This document shows, one piece after another, positions 4,241 to 6,843 of a DNA stretch of 6,843 nt; within the stretch, counting starts at the first letter, position 1; each line of letters opens with the position of its first letter. The position numbers and the translations under genes were made by a program. The notes under the pieces are model-generated. The model searched no databases and was not told where the DNA came from. It saw nothing but the letters and a program-made list of their open reading frames with translations. The stretch is from an uncultured Frankiales bacterium (GTDB taxonomy: Bacteria > Actinomycetota > Actinomycetes > Mycobacteriales > SCTD01). The stretch is taken from assembly GCA_946479905.1 (NCBI GenBank), contig CAMLIA010000209.1:1-6843 (forward strand), read 5' to 3'.

Positions 4241-6843
4241 ACACCCTCGGCGAGCTGATGGTGGGTGTCACCTACGGCCTGCAGTACGGGCTGCTGGCCC
4301 TGGGCCTCGTGCTGGTCTGGCGGGCCAGCCGGTTCGTGAACTTCGCACACGGCCAGATGGGTGTGCTCGGGTCGCTCGTCATGGGGCGACTCGTCCTCGA
4401 CGCCGGGATGCCGTACCTGCTCGCGATGGCCGTCGCCCTGCTCTTCGGTGCCGGCTTCGCTGCCCTGCTCGAGCGGGTCTTCGTGCAGAAGCTCTTCGAC
4501 GCGCCCCGGCTGGTGCTGCTGATCGGCAGCATCGGCATCGCGCAGACCGCGTTCGGCCTCGGCACCGTCGAGCTGCCGCACTGGGTGCCCTTCGACAACC
4601 CGTTCGTCCTCAAGCTCGGCGGCAGTGCGTTCCCCGTGCCGTTCGAGCACGGCTGGACGATCGGCAGCGTCGGCCTCACGTCGGCCCAGGTCCTCACCCT
4701 GATCGCGGCGCCGGCGATCGTCATCGCCCTGCAGCTGCTGTTCACCCGGACCGAGCTCGGCCGCACCATCCGGGCAGCGTCGGCCAACCCCGAGGCAGCG
4801 CGGCTGGCGGGGATCTCCGTCCGCCGCACGTCCACCCTCGTCTGGGTCATCGCCGGCGTGCTGTCGACCTTCACCGCCATCCTGCAGGCACCCCAGGTGA
4901 GCGGCCTCGACGTGAGCAACCTCGGCCCGACGCTGCTCGTCCGTGGCCTCGCCGCCGCCCTGCTCGGCGGCATGACCGACTTCCGCAAGGCCTTCGCCGC
5001 CGGCGTGGTGCTCGGTGTCGTCGAGAACGAGGTGCTCTTCCACGTCAGCGCGACCGCGTCGAACACCGTCGTGTTCCTGGCCATCCTGCTCGGCGTGCTG
5101 CTGCAGGCGCGCACCCTCGCCCGCGGCACCCGGGCCGGCGACGACCGGGTGTCGGAGCCCGTCGCGCGCCAGCCGCTCAGCGCGCGGCTGCAGCAGGTCG
5201 CGTTCGCCCGGCACCTCGACCGCTGGGCCTGGGCGCTGCTCGCCTTGGTCCTGCTCGTGCTGCCGGTGCTGCCCGGCCTCGACAGCCACGCGCAGGTGCA
5301 GAGCCTCATCCTCATCGTGTCGTTCGCCATCACGGCACTGGGCATCACGCTGCTCACCGGCTGGGCCGGGCAGATCTCGCTCGGCCACTTCGCGCTGCTC
5401 GGCGTGGGTGCCTACAGCGCCGCGTCCGCCGTGCACCACGGCTGGGCCGTCCCCGCCGTCCTGCTGTACGCCGGTCTGGTGACCGCTGCCGTCGCGGTGC
5501 CCGTCGCGCTGCCGGCCCTGCGCTTCCGCGGGCTCTTCCTCGCCGTCACCACCCTCGGGTTCGCGGTCGTCGCGCCGACCTGGCTGTTCCGGCTCGGGAT
5601 CTTCGGCGAGAAGTCCACCGGCAACGCCGACATCGACCTGACCCGGTTGCGGGTGCCGGGGATCGGCTCCTTCAGCCGCAACCAGGACGTCTACTACCTC
5701 GCCCTCGTGGTGCTCGCCCTCGTCGTGGCGGCACTGACCGCGCTCCGGCGCAGTGGCCCCGGTCGCGCGCTGCTCGCGGTCCGCGACAACGAGGCCACCG
5801 CGGCGTCGCACGGCCTGCCGCCGACCGCCGTGAAGCTGGTGGCGGTGCTGCTCTCGGGGTTCGTCGCCGGGCTCGGTGGAGCCGTCTGGGGGATGGGCAC
5901 CGGGGGCTGGAACAACGAGCGCTTCGACCCGAACCAGTCGCTCATCATCCTGGGCATCGCGATCGTCGGCGGTCTGGGCTCGCTCTACGGCCCCATCGTC
6001 GGGGCGTTCCTCGTGAGCATCCCCCTGCTCGTCAGCTACTTCGACTCGCCCGGCTGGCGGGCCTTCTTCGCCGGCGCCCTCCTCCTCAACGTCATGCTCT
6101 ACCTCCCCGGCGGGGTCACCCAGCTCGTCGAGCGGACCCGGACCGCCCTGCTGCGCTGGCTCGAGCGCGGGTTGCCGGAGCAGCCGTTCGGCCCGGTCGA
6201 CGGCGCCCCTCCGCTCGTGGTGCGCGACGTCCGGCTCGCCTTCGGCGGCATCCAGGCGCTCGACGGCGTCTCCCTCGAGGTGCACCCCGGCGAGATCGTC
6301 GGGCTCATCGGCGGCAACGGCGCCGGCAAGTCGACGCTGATGAGCTGCATCAGCGGCCACGCGGTCCCCGACGGCGGCGACATCGAGGTCTTCGGCCAGC
6401 ACGTCGCAGGGCTCCCTCCGGAGTACCGCCCGGCGCTGTCGCTCGCGCGCACCTTCCAGGACGCCCGGCTCTACCCCGGCCTCACCGTCCTGGAGACCGT
6501 GCTCGTCGCGCTCGACCGCACCGACCGCACCGACACGCTGTCGGCCCTCGTTGCCGCACCGTGGACCCGCGGGCCCGAGCGCTCCAAGCGCACCCGCGCG
6601 CTCGCGCTGCTGGAGCGAGTCGGCCTGCAGGACAAGGCGCACGTGCTGGTCAGCGAGCTGTCGACCGGCATGCGGCGGCTGCTCGACGTCGCGACCGTGA
6701 TGGCGGGCGAGCCGAGGCTGGTGCTGCTCGACGAGCCGACCGCCGGGATCGCGCAGCGCGAGGTCGAGCAGTTCGCGCCGCTGCTGCGCTCGCTGCGCGA
6801 CGAGCTCGGCTGCGCGATCGTCATCGTCGAGCACGACATGCCG
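4237..6843 (+). CDS. LivH-LivM-LivG fusion: ABC importer with two permeases and an ATPase (3' end missing)
   Basis: One frame runs from GTG 4237 to the right edge (869 codons, no stop) and carries three usually separate subunits. Residues 1-290 are LivH-like: several hydrophobic helices, the conserved FVNFAHGQMGVLG (33-45) and an ATPase-coupling loop LGRTIRAASANPEAARLAG (173-191). After a hydrophilic linker (about 293-328), residues 329-640 are LivM-like, with GWAGQISLGHFALLG (375-389), a coupling loop GPGRALLAVRDNEATAASHG (507-526) and GGLGSLYGPIVGAF (578-591). From about 659 is a LivG-like NBD: Walker A GGNGAGKS (692-699), Q-loop Gln741 (RTFQDARLYPG), signature LSTGM (808-812), Walker B LVLLDEP with Asp832/Glu833, and H-switch His866 (VEHDM). 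Only the last 40-60 residues of a typical LivG lie beyond the edge. The protein is membrane-embedded with a cytoplasmic NBD. GTG 4237 overlaps the livF stop as GTGA, with GAGG 4 bases upstream. The substrate-binding protein is not seen. Confidence 0.92.
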   Translation, partial: MNTLGELMVGVTYGLQYGLLALGLVLVWRASRFVNFAHGQMGVLGSLVMGRLVLDAGMPYLLAMAVALLFGAGFAALLERVFVQKLFDAPRLVLLIGSIGIAQTAFGLGTVELPHWVPFDNPFVLKLGGSAFPVPFEHGWTIGSVGLTSAQVLTLIAAPAIVIALQLLFTRTELGRTIRAASANPEAARLAGISVRRTSTLVWVIAGVLSTFTAILQAPQVSGLDVSNLGPTLLVRGLAAALLGGMTDFRKAFAAGVVLGVVENEVLFHVSATASNTVVFLAILLGVLLQARTLARGTRAGDDRVSEPVARQPLSARLQQVAFARHLDRWAWALLALVLLVLPVLPGLDSHAQVQSLILIVSFAITALGITLLTGWAGQISLGHFALLGVGAYSAASAVHHGWAVPAVLLYAGLVTAAVAVPVALPALRFRGLFLAVTTLGFAVVAPTWLFRLGIFGEKSTGNADIDLTRLRVPGIGSFSRNQDVYYLALVVLALVVAALTALRRSGPGRALLAVRDNEATAASHGLPPTAVKLVAVLLSGFVAGLGGAVWGMGTGGWNNERFDPNQSLIILGIAIVGGLGSLYGPIVGAFLVSIPLLVSYFDSPGWRAFFAGALLLNVMLYLPGGVTQLVERTRTALLRWLERGLPEQPFGPVDGAPPLVVRDVRLAFGGIQALDGVSLEVHPGEIVGLIGGNGAGKSTLMSCISGHAVPDGGDIEVFGQHVAGLPPEYRPALSLARTFQDARLYPGLTVLETVLVALDRTDRTDTLSALVAAPWTRGPERSKRTRALALLERVGLQDKAHVLVSELSTGMRRLLDVATVMAGEPRLVLLDEPTAGIAQREVEQFAPLLRSLRDELGCAIVIVEHDMP
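6513..6535 (+). repeat. Short 9-bp tandem repeat within the LivG domain
   Basis: The unit CGACCGCAC occurs twice in a row, followed by a partial third copy, encoding an Asp-Arg-Thr triplet repeat (DRTDRTDT). It lies between the Q-loop and the signature motif, in a surface segment where LivG proteins vary in length. It keeps the frame and looks like a small slippage-type expansion. Confidence 0.6.

Noticed and set aside
3547..6834. A 1095-codon open frame on the minus strand opposite livF and the Liv fusion
   Set aside because: The translation is dominated by low-complexity Arg/Gly/Glu/Asp/Gln-rich sequence with no recognisable domain, while the plus strand encodes complete ABC transporter motifs in register. 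Long antisense frames are expected in GC3-rich DNA.
1..6843. CRISPR arrays, tRNA/rRNA genes, insertion sequences or phage genes
   Set aside because: No spaced direct repeats, no recognisable structural RNA, no transposase or integrase motifs and no terminal inverted repeats were seen; codon use is even across all five genes.

Overview
The window is a single, fully packed, plus-strand operon segment from a high-GC bacterium. By eye GC is around 70%, with codons ending almost exclusively in G or C. Together with the gene families present (an SCP-x-type thiolase, a carotenoid-oxygenase-family enzyme, a double-HxlR regulator and a fused Liv-type transporter) this suggests an actinomycete of the Nocardioides/Pseudonocardia kind. 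The genus is inference and cannot be fixed from this sequence.

Layout. Bases 1-29 look like the last codons of an upstream gene, followed without a gap by five reading frames: (1) an SCP-x/acetyl-CoA-acetyltransferase-like thiolase, 26-1201; (2) an iron-dependent carotenoid/stilbene cleavage oxygenase, 1198-2637; (3) a tandem HxlR-type winged-helix regulator with two zinc-ribbon-like tails, 2634-3509, which appears to start at a CTG codon; (4) a LivF-type ABC ATPase, 3506-4240; (5) a very long ORF from 4237 off the right edge that fuses LivH permease, LivM permease and LivG ATPase in one polypeptide. Every junction is a 4-base start/stop overlap (ATGA, GTGA, CTGA, ATGA, GTGA). There is therefore no intergenic space, and no promoter, terminator or RNA gene can be supported inside the window.

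How the genes may work together (inference). LivF and the LivH-M-G fusion would form a branched-chain-amino-acid-type (HAAT family) importer. Its solute-binding protein is not in the window and may lie downstream. Such importers often carry aromatic or other carboxylic substrates rather than amino acids. The oxygenase would cleave a C=C bond of an imported or derived compound (stilbenoid, apocarotenoid or phenylpropenoid-like), and the thiolase would act on a CoA-activated fragment. The HxlR protein, lying between enzymes and transporter, is a candidate local regulator. The co-directional, translationally coupled arrangement supports one catabolic uptake-and-cleavage module, but the substrate cannot be read from the sequence.

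The most unusual points are the apparent CTG start and tandem-duplicated architecture of the regulator, the triple permease-permease-ATPase fusion, the asymmetric ATPase motifs of the two NBDs, and the apparent replacement of a conserved second-shell glutamate in the oxygenase.
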